From assembly GCA_963733885.1 (NCBI GenBank), contig CAVTES010000016.1:43285-107284 (forward strand): DNA of 64,000 nt, written 5' to 3'. The DNA is from JACVRW01 sp963733885 (lineage in GTDB: Bacteria; Actinomycetota; Thermoleophilia; Solirubrobacterales; Thermoleophilaceae). A model generated the notes under the pieces. That model saw only the letters and a list, made by a program, of their open reading frames with translations. It was not told the DNA's origin and ran no database searches. A program made the position numbers and the translations under genes. This document shows positions 45,444 through 54,300 of the stretch, piece by piece (within the stretch, counting starts at the first letter, position 1; each line of letters starts with the position of its first letter).

Positions 45444-45464
45444 AACTGAGAATCATTCTCAGTT
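45444..45464. promoter_or_regulatory. Fur/Zur-type operator
   Basis: A 21-bp perfect palindrome around a central C, with core TGAGAATCATTCTCA. This fits the Fur/Zur/Mur box pattern (TGAtAATcATTaTCA). It ends 17 bp before the start of the metal-binding lipoprotein gene, and the Fur-family gene lies at its far end, so zinc- or metal-dependent repression of that gene is likely. Confidence 0.88.
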
Positions 45465-45481
45465 CTGTATTCTCGCCGCCC

Positions 45482-46393
45482 ATGCGGATTGCGTTCCTGT
45501 TTTCGGCCCTCGCGCTCGTCCTCGCCGCTGCCGCCTGCGGGGACCCCGAGGGCGAGGACGGAGCGGGAGGCGGCGCGGCCGCCGTGGTGGCTACGACCAC
45601 CATCGTCGGCGACATCGTCGCCAACGTCGGCGGGAACCGGATCCACGTCGACACGCTGGTGCCGGCCGACGCGGACCCGCACGGGTTCGAGCCCCGTCCC
45701 AGCGACGCCGTGGCCCTCGCGGAGGCGGAGCTGGTCGTCAGGTCGGGAGGCGACCTCGACGAATGGCTCGACGACCTGATCGACAGCGCCGGCGGCGACG
45801 CCGCCGAGCTCAAGCTGCTCGACTCGGTGAGGGCGATCGGCGACGACCCCCACTGGTGGCAGGACCCGCGCAACGCGATCCGCGCCGCGGAGGCGGTCCG
45901 CCACGCGCTCGCCGAGGCGGACCCCAACCGCCGGCGCGCGTATGAGCGAGACGCGGCGCAGTATGTGCGCGAGCTGCGCGCGCTCGACGACGAGATCGAG
46001 CGCTGCATGCAGCGGGTGCCGCCCGAGAAGCGCAAGCTCGTGACCACGCACGACTCGCTCGGCTACTTCGCCGAGCGCTACGGCGTCGAGGTCGTCGGCT
46101 CGGTGATCCCCTCGCTCTCGACCCAGGCCCAGCCGTCGGCGAAGGAGGTGGACGCCTTGGTGGAGCAGATCGAGGACGAGGGAGTGGAGGCGATCTTCCC
46201 CGAGGCCGCCGTGTCGCAGCGCCTCGAGCGGGCGATCTCGCGCGAGTCCGGTGCAGACGTCGGCCGCGAGCTCTGGACCGACAGCCTCGGCGGCGAGGGA
46301 TCCGGTGCAGAGACCTACCTGGGCGCGATGCGCGCCAACGCCGACGCCCTCGCCGAAGGCATGTCAGGCGGGCGCGTGAGCTGCGACGTCTAG
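45482..46393 (+). CDS. znuA: Zinc/metal ABC transporter substrate-binding lipoprotein
   Basis: 303 residues. A lipoprotein signal (LVLAAAACGD) is followed by the cluster A-I fold: ADADPHGFEPRPSDAVALAEAELVV (first metal His), DDPHWWQDPRNAI (second), VTTHDSLGYFAERYGVEVVG (third) and AIFPEAAVS (acidic fourth). There is no long His-rich loop. A Zur-type box immediately upstream supports zinc. No ABC ATPase or permease is adjacent: upstream is a TauE-type gene, downstream the convergent Fur-family gene. It must work with subunits encoded elsewhere, or those genes were lost here. Confidence 0.9.
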   Translation: MRIAFLFSALALVLAAAACGDPEGEDGAGGGAAAVVATTTIVGDIVANVGGNRIHVDTLVPADADPHGFEPRPSDAVALAEAELVVRSGGDLDEWLDDLIDSAGGDAAELKLLDSVRAIGDDPHWWQDPRNAIRAAEAVRHALAEADPNRRRAYERDAAQYVRELRALDDEIERCMQRVPPEKRKLVTTHDSLGYFAERYGVEVVGSVIPSLSTQAQPSAKEVDALVEQIEDEGVEAIFPEAAVSQRLERAISRESGADVGRELWTDSLGGEGSGAETYLGAMRANADALAEGMSGGRVSCDV

Positions 46394-46833
46394 GCGAGAG
46401 CCCGGCATGCCGGGCACTCGCCGCGCAGGGTCACGTCGTGCGTGTCCACCGCGTAGTCCACGCGGTTCGAGAGGCGCTCGATGGCGCGCTCGAGCTCCGT
46501 GTCCTCGAACGCCCGCACCTCGCCGCACCTGCCGCACACCATGTGATGGTGGTGCTGGCCGCTGGGCTCGATCGGCTCGTATCGCGCGACCCCCTCGGCG
46601 GCGTCCACGCGGCGGGCGAGCCGCAGCTTGTCGAGCAGTTCGAGCGTGCGGTAGATCGAGGCCACGCCCACGTCGGAGCCGCGCTCGCGCAGGCGGTCGG
46701 CGATCTCCTTCGCCGTGACCGAGCAGCCGAGGTCGGCGAGCGTCTCCACCACGGCGGAGCGAGGGGCGCTCAGCCGGTAGCCGTCGCGCTCGAGCGTGGC
46801 GTGCGCGTGTCCGACCCAGGTCACGGGATTCAA
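46390..46833 (-). CDS. zur: Fur-family metalloregulator (probable Zur)
   Basis: 147 residues. The winged helix includes RLSAPRSAVVETLADLG and VGVASIYRTLELLDKL; the metal sites are SGQHHHHMVCGRCGEV and the C-terminal GECPACRA, giving the two CxxC pairs of the structural zinc site. It is convergent with znuA with a 4-bp overlap. Pairing with ZnuA and a Fur/Zur box favours Zur over Fur. The exact metal needs testing. Confidence 0.87.
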   Translation of the reverse strand: MNPVTWVGHAHATLERDGYRLSAPRSAVVETLADLGCSVTAKEIADRLRERGSDVGVASIYRTLELLDKLRLARRVDAAEGVARYEPIEPSGQHHHHMVCGRCGEVRAFEDTELERAIERLSNRVDYAVDTHDVTLRGECPACRALA

Positions 46834-47752
46834 GGATAGGGTCCGGCCCGATGGGCGATGTCTTCCGGACCCCGGACGAACGTTTCGACGATCTGCCGGG
46901 CTACGACTGCGCCCCGCACTGGCACGACGTCGACGGGCTGCGCCTCCACTACGTCGACGAGGGCGCCGGCGACCCGATCGTTTGCTTCCACGGCGAGCCG
47001 ACCTGGGCCTACCTCTACCGGAAGATGCTGCCGGCGCTGACTGCGGCAGGCCACCGCGTGATCTGCCCCGACTACCCCGGTTTCGGGCGCTCGGACAAGC
47101 CGACCGAGCTCGGCTGGTACACCTACGACCGCCACGTCGACCACGTGTCGGCGCTGCTCGGAGCGCTCGACCTGCGCCAGGCGACCGTCGTCGTGCAGGA
47201 CTGGGGCGGCCCGATCGGGCTGCGCTGGGCGGTGGAGAACGCCGACCGCGTGGCGCGCCTCGTGATCCTCAACACCGGGCTGTTCACCGGCCGCGTCTCG
47301 AAGGGCTTCATGGCGTGGCGGGAATTCGCTGAGCGCAACCCGGACCTGCCGGTCGGCTTCGTGCTGCAGAGCGCCACGACGACCGAGCTCGCGCCGGACG
47401 TGGTAGCGGCCTACGAGGCGCCCTTCCCGACCGCGGAGTCAAAGGCGGGCGCGGCGCAGTTCCCGCTCATCGTGCCGATCTCGGACGAATCGGTGGGCGC
47501 CGCGGAGATGCGCGCCGTCGCGGACGAGCTGTCGCGCTGGACGAAGCCGGCGCTCGTCGCGTTCTCGGACTCCGACCCGGTCTTCCCCTACCCGCGCGCG
47601 GGCGAGGCCTTCTGCGGCCTGATCCCGGGCGCCGGCGAGCAGGTGCGGATCGAGGGTGCGGCTCACTTCCTCCAGGAGGACCGCGGGGAGGAGATCGCCG
47701 AGCTGATCGTGCGCTTCACCGGCGGCTGGGGCTCGATGATGGCCCGCGCCTC

Positions 47753-48358
<606 letters not shown>

Positions 48359-48432
48359 CTGCGTTTCCTTTCGTCTGTTCGAGGCCCTGCACTCTATTCC
48401 GGGAGTGGCGCTGCCAGCGGCGTCGATTGGTC

Positions 48433-49206
48433 CTAGGCCTTGGGGCCGATGAACTCGTCCATCCTCAGCACATCCGCCTTGCGCGAGACGTAGACGGCCC
48501 TCGGCGCAAAGGTATGCCGGAGGCCCACTAGCGCGCAGGCTTCCGAGAAGATCCGACGAATGTCGTCGGACTTGTTGTTGAACACGTACCTCGGACAGGT
48601 CCAGCCGCCGCGACCGGTGTTGATGAATCGGCAGCCGTCGGAGTGGATCAGGCCGCGCAGGAGCGCCTCCGCGTGGTGCCGCACCAGCGCCCGTTGCCAG
48701 GGCACGAGCGCGATCTCGCGCTCGTGCTTCCTGCCCGGACCGTGCTGCGGAAAGAGACACGGCCACGCGCGCGAATACGCCGAGACCTCCACCAGCGATG
48801 GCTCAGGCGCCTTCGTGTAGTTGCTCTTCCGAAGCAGCCGGTACACGCGGTTGCGCGGGGCCACGGCGCGGATGGCTGCCTCGCATTCGTCCACGATGCT
48901 CGGATATGCGAGGTCGAGGTTGACGCGAAGTCGGTAGACACCTCGCGGCCCCGTCGAGATGCATCCATCGCCGAGATATAGGCCCAGCAGGTAGCAGTAC
49001 GCCCCGGGGAGCCCCTCGAACGCGTGGGTCGGATGGCCGCACGCTGGGCAGTCCGAAGACGCGGGAGAGGATTGTTGGGGCACCCGACCGGCCACCCAGT
49101 CCCTGACGGTGCTGAGCGGCAATCCGGTGCGGGCCGCGATCCGCCTTGCGCCGAGGCCCTGCTGGCGAAGCTCGAGTACGCGCGCGACCTCAGTCCTGCT
49201 TCGCAC
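48433..49206 (-). CDS. HTH plus LAGLIDADG-type endonuclease-like protein
   Basis: 257 residues from GTG 49206. The N-terminal HTH is VARVLELRQQGLGARRIAARTGLPLSTVRDWVAGR; a zinc-like CPACGH pair follows; then two LAGLIDADG-like helices, YLLGLYLGDGCIS (residue 70) and LRGLIHSDGCRF (residue 182), each with the catalytic Asp. CLFPQHGPGRKHER lies between. This layout recurs in actinobacteria as free-standing proteins and looks like a domesticated homing endonuclease. It begins 20 nt after the end of tRNA-Leu on the same strand, so it is read from the tRNA promoter or one within the 20 nt. Confidence 0.75.
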   Translation of the reverse strand: MRSRTEVARVLELRQQGLGARRIAARTGLPLSTVRDWVAGRVPQQSSPASSDCPACGHPTHAFEGLPGAYCYLLGLYLGDGCISTGPRGVYRLRVNLDLAYPSIVDECEAAIRAVAPRNRVYRLLRKSNYTKAPEPSLVEVSAYSRAWPCLFPQHGPGRKHEREIALVPWQRALVRHHAEALLRGLIHSDGCRFINTGRGGWTCPRYVFNNKSDDIRRIFSEACALVGLRHTFAPRAVYVSRKADVLRMDEFIGPKA

Positions 49207-49226
49207 GTCGGGCCCACGGGTTGTAG

Positions 49227-49311
49227 TGCGGCTGGAGGGATTCGAACCCCCACGGGCTTTCGCCCAATGCGACCTGAACGCATCGCGTCTGCCAGGTTCC
49301 GCCACAGCCGC
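49227..49311 (-). tRNA. tRNA-Leu (CAG)
   Basis: 85 nt. Acceptor GCGGCTG/CAGCCGC, discriminator A, D arm with GGCAGAC, anticodon arm ATGCG-TTCAGGT-CGCAT (anticodon CAG), long class II variable arm GGGCGAAAGCCC, and T loop TTCGAAT. The 3' CCA is not encoded. A LAGLIDADG-type gene follows at once on the same strand, and a LexA-type box is 52 bp upstream. Confidence 0.95.
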
Positions 49312-49362
49312 CTGAGTTGTCCAATCTAGCGCCTCGGCTGCGCAATACACTCGTGATCGCTG

Positions 49363-49376
49363 CGAACATGTGTTCG
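49363..49376. promoter_or_regulatory. LexA/SOS box
   Basis: CGAACATGTGTTCG matches the Gram-positive LexA consensus CGAACnnnnGTTCG exactly, and the palindrome extends to 9 bp per arm (CTGCGAACA / TGTTCGCAG, 49360-49379). It is upstream of tRNA-Leu and the endonuclease-like gene. No standard SOS gene lies next to it. Confidence 0.7.
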
Positions 49377-49405
49377 CAGGATGAAGGGCGGTCCGGACGG
49401 AAGAA

Positions 49406-49463
49406 CTACCTGCCGCGCCGCAGCGGCGTCCCGACCACATAGTCCGCAGAAGGGGGCGCTCAC
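49406..49463 (-). pseudogene. Relic of the 3' end of a fatty acid hydroxylase gene
   Basis: Encodes VSAPF, then after one extra base DYVVGTPLRRGR and a stop. This aligns with VSAPFWDYVFGTPLKRGR, the last codons of the hydroxylase at 50096-50713. About 80 % of bases match over 57 bp (compare with 50096-50152). Only the gene end remains; it directly abuts a tRNA-Leu fragment. Confidence 0.7.
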
Positions 49464-49520
49464 CCGTCTTCAGGTGGCGGTGGGCAATTGCCCGCAGAGG
49501 TTCGAATCCTGTCAGCCGCG
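49464..49520 (+). pseudogene. tRNA-Leu(CAG) 3'-half fragment
   Basis: Contains the anticodon arm CCGTC-TTCAGGT-GGCGG, variable arm GGGCAATTGCCC, T arm AGAGG-TTCGAAT-CCTGT (one mismatch) and acceptor strand CAGCCGC, but no D arm or 5' acceptor strand. It lies opposite in strand to the intact tRNA-Leu and differs from it in the stems, so it derives from another tRNA-Leu copy. Confidence 0.7.
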
Positions 49521-49601
49521 CTCGTAGGCTGTCCGAGGGTGCGTACGGCACTCTAAGACGTGGGCGCGGCTTCATCGTCGCGTACCGCTGCACGCCCAGC
49601 C

Positions 49602-49982
49602 ATGAGCCACGAGCACAACAAGCACCTCGTTCACCGGCTGGTGGAGATCGTGAACGAACGCGACTTCGACTCAATCGACGAGGTCGCCGCCGGACAGATC
49701 GCGAGCCGAGCGCGGCACTGGGTCGGACCATTCCGTGACTCGTTCCCCGACTTCCACATGGAGGTCATCGACGTCATCGCGGAGGACGACAAGGTGATGG
49801 GGTACTTCAAATGCTCCGGCACCCACGAGGGCGAGTGGCGCGGGCACCCGCCGAGCGGGCGGCGCTTCGAGGCCATCGATGAGGTCTATGTCTTCCGCGT
49901 CGAGGACGGCAAGCTCGCGGCCGCGATCGCTGTTGTCGAGGACAACCTCACCCGCCTACGGCAACTCGGGCTCGCCGAGTGA
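49602..49982 (+). CDS. SnoaL-like ester cyclase/NTF2-fold protein
   Basis: 126 residues from ATG 49602. The pattern HLVHRLVEIVNERDFDSIDEV, FRDSFPDFHMEVIDVIAEDDKVMGYFKCSGTHEGEW and FEAIDEVYVFRVEDGKLAAAIAVVEDNLTRLRQLGL matches SnoaL-like ester cyclases. An upstream in-frame start at 49560 would add 14 low-quality residues. Function unknown. It sits to the right of the tRNA scar and is convergent with the hydroxylase gene. Confidence 0.8.
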   Translation: MSHEHNKHLVHRLVEIVNERDFDSIDEVAAGQIASRARHWVGPFRDSFPDFHMEVIDVIAEDDKVMGYFKCSGTHEGEWRGHPPSGRRFEAIDEVYVFRVEDGKLAAAIAVVEDNLTRLRQLGLAE

Positions 49983-50095
49983 CCTGCCGGCCCGCCGCCA
50001 CTCGAGCTTTCGGGGTCCGACGATCGAGCGGCGGACGATCTCGACGAGTATCAGCGTGACACGCGCCACGGCCGTCCGCCCGGCCCTCGTCGTAG

Positions 50096-50713
50096 CTACC
50101 GGCCGCGCTTCAGCGGGGTCCCGAACACGTAGTCCCAGAAGGGGGCGCTTACGCCGAAGCCGCGTGTGTCGTCCTGGAAGTGATGGCGCATGTGCAGCTC
50201 GCGCATCAGCTTGCCGAGGCGGGAGGTCGGGTGGTGGTGGTGCACGTGGTAGTGGGTCATGTCGTACACCAGGTAGCCGAACAGGAAGCCGGCGGCGAAC
50301 ACGTTGGCCGCGGGGGTGCCCATCGCGAGCACGAACAGGCCGTAGAACGCGGCCGCCAGGGGCACGCTGACGGAAGGGGGCATCACGAGACGCAACGGGT
50401 CGTTCGGGTGGTCGTGGTGGACGCCGTGGATGATCCAGTGGAGGCGCGCCCCCGGTCCCTCCTCGGGCTCGAAGTGGAATACGAGCCGGTGGAGCCAGTA
50501 CTCGGTCAGCGTCCAGAACAGCCACCCGGCCGTGAGCAGGCCGAGCGTGCCCGCCGTCGTCAGCTGCCGGGCGCCCACCACGAACAGGCCGATGATGACT
50601 GGCCCGAAGATGATGGGAGGGACGAGGTGGTGCACGCGCGACAGCCGATCGAGGACGTCCGACTCGAACATCCTCGGCGAGGCCCTCAGAATGTCGCTGC
50701 GGCGCGCGTCCAA
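50096..50713 (-). CDS. Fatty acid hydroxylase / sterol desaturase family protein
   Basis: 205 residues, four membrane segments. Di-iron His boxes: EYWLHRLVFHFEP near residue 71, IIHGVHHDHPNDP near 94, MTHYHVHHHHPTS near 153 and MRHHFQDD near 174. The group includes fatty acid 2-hydroxylases and carotenoid hydroxylase-like enzymes that insert oxygen in membrane lipids. The start could be ATG 50713 or an internal ATG (RMFESDVL) 14 residues later. Its 3' end is duplicated as a relic at 49406. Confidence 0.88.
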   Translation of the reverse strand: MDARRSDILRASPRMFESDVLDRLSRVHHLVPPIIFGPVIIGLFVVGARQLTTAGTLGLLTAGWLFWTLTEYWLHRLVFHFEPEEGPGARLHWIIHGVHHDHPNDPLRLVMPPSVSVPLAAAFYGLFVLAMGTPAANVFAAGFLFGYLVYDMTHYHVHHHHPTSRLGKLMRELHMRHHFQDDTRGFGVSAPFWDYVFGTPLKRGR

Positions 50714-50755
50714 GGCCCTCGAATTTAGCGCACCCCGGCGAGTATGGAAACAGCC

Positions 50756-50926
50756 TTAGCCGGACTGCCAGAGTCCGCGCCAGGCCGCCATCAGGTACTC
50801 CAGCCCGAATGCGGCGGTCATGCCGTAGACCACGAGCTCGACCGGTGTGGCGGGCCCGGCGAAGACGCGCACGAGCAGATAGCAGGTGACCAGCCCGACG
50901 AAGAGAAGGCTGCCCACGGTGTCCAT
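50756..50926 (-). CDS. Small two-span membrane protein
   Basis: 56 residues from ATG 50926 to TAA 50756: MDTVGSLLFVGLVTCYLLVRV, a short FAGPATPVE loop, then LVVYGMTAAFGLEYLMAAW and the end RGLWQSG. Two membrane segments with a conserved-looking polar link. The gene is just long enough to be overlooked. Located upstream of the hydroxylase on the same strand (42-bp gap), it may be co-transcribed with it. No family is recognised. Confidence 0.6.
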   Translation of the reverse strand: MDTVGSLLFVGLVTCYLLVRVFAGPATPVELVVYGMTAAFGLEYLMAAWRGLWQSG

Positions 50927-51025
50927 TTCGCCAGGAGTGTCGGACGAACCCGCTCTGCGCCCGTTATCCGCCGGTGAAGGCCCGGTGAACGTCCCGTTAC
51001 CGGCGTTCCGCGAGAGCCGGGCCCG

Positions 51026-51355
51026 TCACCGCGGCGCGTACATGATCACCGCCACGCCGACGAGGCAGATCACGGCTCCGATGACGTCGTAGCGGTCCGG
51101 CCGGAAGCCGTCGAACACCATCCCCCACACCAGCGAGCCGGCGACGAACACCCCGCCGTACGCGGCGAGCACCCGCCCGAAATGGCTCTCCGGCTGGCCA
51201 GTCGCCACGAACCCATACGCGACGAGCGCAAGCCCGCCGAGCGCGGCCCAGTGCCAGGGCCGGCCCGCCCGGACGGCCTGCCAGATGAGCCACGCGCCGC
51301 CGATCTCGGCCACGGCGGCGACGGCGAACAGCGCGATGGAGCGGGGAATGTCCAC
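51026..51355 (-). CDS. YnfA/UPF0060 family membrane protein
   Basis: 109 residues with four spans, of SMR-like fold. The start is GTG 51355 (VDIPRSIALFAVAAVAEIGGAWLIW), which gives the standard family length; the open frame upstream adds 16 unlikely residues. YGGVFVAGSLVWGMVFDGFRPDRYD and GAVICLVGVAVIMYAPR complete the UPF0060 pattern. Function is not established; an efflux role has been proposed for some members. Confidence 0.9.
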   Translation of the reverse strand: MDIPRSIALFAVAAVAEIGGAWLIWQAVRAGRPWHWAALGGLALVAYGFVATGQPESHFGRVLAAYGGVFVAGSLVWGMVFDGFRPDRYDVIGAVICLVGVAVIMYAPR

Positions 51356-51694
51356 GGCGCGCGAAACGTACCGAGCGGGGGCGACTTGGGGCGCGGGCGG
51401 CAAAGTCAGAAACTAGGACCCGGGCGCCGTCTCCTGGCGTGTCCAGACCGCATGAAGCAGAAAGAGCATCGTGCTGGCCCGGAGCGCGTCGTACCGTGTC
51501 CGGCAGCAGCTGTCGCAGCGTCCGCCTGCTCGGCCTGGGCCCTCGCTTGACCAGCATGCGGCGCTCGGCGGCGACGTAGCGCTCGAAGCGGGGCAGGTCG
51601 AGCGGGGCGGACTCCCGGCTCTCGCCCCGTACGTTGAACGGGAAAATTGGCTGCCCGGCTGACCAAAGGCACTGCTGCCAACCTGCAGTAACGA
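51356..51694. other. Gap with possible hypothetical gene relic
   Basis: On the minus strand, between about 51660 and 51413, FPFNVRGESRESAPLDLPRFERYVA...RRTLRQLLPDTV continues after a frame change near 51490 as RYDALRASTMLFLLHAVWTRQE, ending at 51413. This looks like a degraded or frameshifted small gene with no clear start. The rest of the gap shows nothing definite. Confidence 0.3.
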
Positions 51695-52477
51695 ATGTGG
51701 TTCGACCTGGACACGTTCGTGCTCGACGCGGCGCAGGCGCTCTGCGTTGCGCTGCCCGCTGCCGGCATTCCGGCGTTCCTGCTGCGGTTGGGTGGCCGTG
51801 GCTGGGCGTTCGTCGCACCTCTGTCGGTAGTGATCAGCGTCGTCGCGATAACCGCTGCCGCCGCCAGCGCGGACGTCCTGACCTGGATCGCCTTCCTGCT
51901 CGTGCCGGTCGGGTGCGCGCTCGCTCTCGGCTGGGCGGCGCACGGCGGCCGTCCCTGGCTCGCCCTCGCGATCGTGCCGCTTCTGGCGGCCGCCCTCGCG
52001 GCGCCCGACGATCCGCTCGGTCGCGCCGCCAGGCTGCTCATGATCGTCGGGTCATGCGTGACCGTGGGCAGGCTGCTCGCGGGGGGAGCGCCGCTCGGGT
52101 TCTTGAAGCTGGGCGTCGTGGCGATGGCCGTGATCGACGCCGTGTTCATATTCGGCGACCTGTGGGGCGAGCAGAACGCCGCCTTCAACGCCGCCGCCCC
52201 GGCCGAGGGCCTGCCGCGGTTGCAGGTCGCCGACATCGGTGACGTGTCCACCGACTACGGCGACTACTTCGTGGCAGGGCTGGTGGGAGGCATCCTCGCC
52301 GCCGAGCGGCGCCCACAGGCGCTCGCAGCGGTGGCCACGCTGGTAGCGGCACAGGCCTGGAACCAGCTCTTTCTCGTAGTCGACTCTCTGCCGGGCACGG
52401 TGCCACCGGCTGTGGTGCTTCTCGCCTTCGAGGCGTGGAACCGACGGCGTGAGCGGCGTCCTCCGATTCCGGCCTAG
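51695..52477 (+). CDS. Multi-span membrane protein with presenilin-like (GxGD) motif layout
   Basis: 260 residues, about eight spans, no named family that I recognise. In the C-terminal half an Asp lies in a span (VVAMAVIDAVFIFG, about residue 153), a second in DYGDYFVAGLVGGILA (about residue 188) and a PPAVVLLAF motif follows (about residue 238). Order and spacing recall the YD, GxGD and PAL motifs of presenilin/signal peptide peptidase-type proteases; the first Gly of GxGD is replaced by Tyr-Gly-Asp context, so this is tentative. ATG 51695. It is convergent with the toroid-MarC gene and shares its terminator. Confidence 0.6.
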   Translation: MWFDLDTFVLDAAQALCVALPAAGIPAFLLRLGGRGWAFVAPLSVVISVVAITAAAASADVLTWIAFLLVPVGCALALGWAAHGGRPWLALAIVPLLAAALAAPDDPLGRAARLLMIVGSCVTVGRLLAGGAPLGFLKLGVVAMAVIDAVFIFGDLWGEQNAAFNAAAPAEGLPRLQVADIGDVSTDYGDYFVAGLVGGILAAERRPQALAAVATLVAAQAWNQLFLVVDSLPGTVPPAVVLLAFEAWNRRRERRPPIPA

Positions 52478-52524
52478 TGGCGCCTCCGGCAAAGCCGGCA
52501 CGGACCTACCGGAGGCGCCACTAG
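52474..52524. terminator. Bidirectional terminator, 16-bp perfect inverted repeat
   Basis: CTAGTGGCGCCTCCGG (52474-52489) and its exact complement (52509-52524) around a 19-nt loop. The left arm contains the stop TAG of the plus-strand gene, and the right arm the stop of the minus-strand gene. Confidence 0.85.
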
Positions 52525-54300
52525 ACGTCCAGGATCCCGTCGATGGCCAGGATGACCCCGCAGGCCACGAGCGCCGCGCCCAGCAGGCGGCCCGCCCACC
52601 GGAGCGCCCGGCCGCGCGGGCCGTCCGTCGGCCACCCGGCGGTGAGCCCGGCCAACAGCACGACGCCCACCGCCATGGCGCCTGCGGCCACGAGGACACC
52701 TCGGTCTGCTCCCACACCCAGCGCCAGCACCACCAGGGCGGGGCGGGCCACCAAGCGGGATCGCGACCGGGATGAGCGCGGCGCGCCAGCCGGCGAGCGC
52801 CGGTTCGGGCGGGGGTGGCCGCCGGAACAGATCGCCGGCCCCGGCGAGCACGGCAACTATCCCCGCGGCGATGCGGAACGAGGGCTCGCTGACATCAAGC
52901 GCCTCGAGCAGCGGGCCTCCAGTGGCCGCGACGGCGCACACGGCTAGCCCGCCAACCGCCCCGCCGACGGCGGCCATCCGGGCAGCGGCCCGCGGCGAGC
53001 GCCCGGCGCGAGGAACCCCGAAGGCCGCTCGGGCCGGGTTGAGCGCCAGCACGAGCACGGCAGCCCACAGCCAGCCCGACGGCGCGTTCTCGCCCGGGTC
53101 GGAGGAGCTCGACCCTTCGCCCGCCTCGACGATCGGGATGGTCCGCAACAGCCCGGCCAAGGCGTGCTGCTGATCGTCCATGCGCGTCTCGCCGTCGGTG
53201 AACCAGGCGCCCTCCACCCGCGCCGGCTGGGCGGCGTCAGCGGCCTCCTCCGCGTCGGATTGCTCGTCCATGGCCAGCCCGGCGATGCAGGTGGCACGTT
53301 CGGCGATTGCGCCTCGCAGATCGGCCAGCCGGGGCTCCTCCATCGCGGTCAGCCACCAGCCGGTGAGGGCCTCGTCCACCACGCCGTACCAGCCGCCACG
53401 CGGCTCGTAGCCGCCGCGCACCACCCCGCCCCACGGCCCGTGGTAATGAGCGAGCCACCGGGCTTGAAAGCCGAACAGCTCGGCCTGCCGGCGCGCGTAG
53501 TCCACCTCGTCCTCGGTGAGCGGCGGGCGCCCGCGTTCCGGGAACTCCACGGTCTCCGACATGCCGTATGCGGCCCAATGGTCGGGAATCGGCGGCCAGT
53601 GATCCTCGACGTCGTCGCGCGACGTCGCCAGATAGGCGCCGATGCGATCCGCGGCCGCGCCCCAGCCCTCGCCCGGGAAGGTACGGTGGAGGCGCGCCAG
53701 AGCCCAGTAGGCCTCCCCCGTGTAGTACTTCGAGTACTCGCCGGGCACGGGCGCCCCGAGCGCCGTGTCATACGAGGCGAGCACCGCACCCGACGGCTCG
53801 GTCTGAGCGAGCAAGAAGCGCCCGAGCTCGCCAAGCACGCCGTCGTAGCGCGTGTCGCCGGTGGCCTCCCGGCGGATGTCCAGCCCGGCGGCCAAGAGCG
53901 CCGTCGCGCCCGTCGTGACCCGCCCCTCGCCCTCGAGCGCGGCCCAGCCATCGCGCCTGAGCAGCCTGTCGAGCGCCCATTCGGTGCCCCGGTCGGCAGA
54001 GCGGAGCGCCCCGGGCAATCCTGCCGCGGCGGCCTGGTAGAGGCCCATCGTCACCCCGGCGTGGCGAACCTCGTTGTACTCGGCCGCAGTCGAGTCGTCC
54101 TCCGCGTTGTAGAGATACAGCCAGGCCCCGTCGGCCTCCTGATTGCGGACGAACCAATCGACGGCGGCCTCGGACGAGCGCCGGAGCTCGCCTGCCGTGA
54201 CCGACGGGCAGTGCTCCGGCGGCGCGACCACCACGAAGGCGAGAGCGAGGAACAGCGCCAGGCTCAGCCCGGCGCGCCAGAGGCGCTTGGCGGGAGTCAT
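52521..54300 (-). CDS. Toroid (terpenoid cyclase-like) domain fused to MarC-like membrane domain, frameshifted
   Basis: About 592 codons. A signal/anchor (AGLSLALFLALAFVVVAPP) leads into an extracytoplasmic alpha/alpha toroid of about 370 residues with a QW-like motif (NQEADGAWLYLYN) and Trp/Tyr-rich repeats (YTGEAYWALARLH, HWPPIPDHWAAYG). After SGWLWAAVLVLALNPARAAFG a membrane domain resembles MarC (PSFRIAAGIVAVLAGAGDL; IPVAIPLVARPALVVLALG). The frame shifts at about 52752, within that last motif, probably an indel error. The start overlaps the HTTM stop (ATGA). The fusion of these two domains is unusual; function unknown. Confidence 0.7.

Noticed and set aside
48359..48766. 136-codon N-terminal extension of SodA
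   Set aside because: Antisense-like, reads across the 3' part of the endonuclease-like gene; the SOD fold starts at MPYEVPPLPY.
49464..49520. Complete second tRNA-Leu
   Set aside because: No D arm and no 5' acceptor strand; one T-stem mismatch. Only a fragment.
49207..49731. Long N-terminal extension of the LAGLIDADG-type protein
   Set aside because: It would translate through the tRNA-Leu gene; GTG 49206 fits the HTH start.
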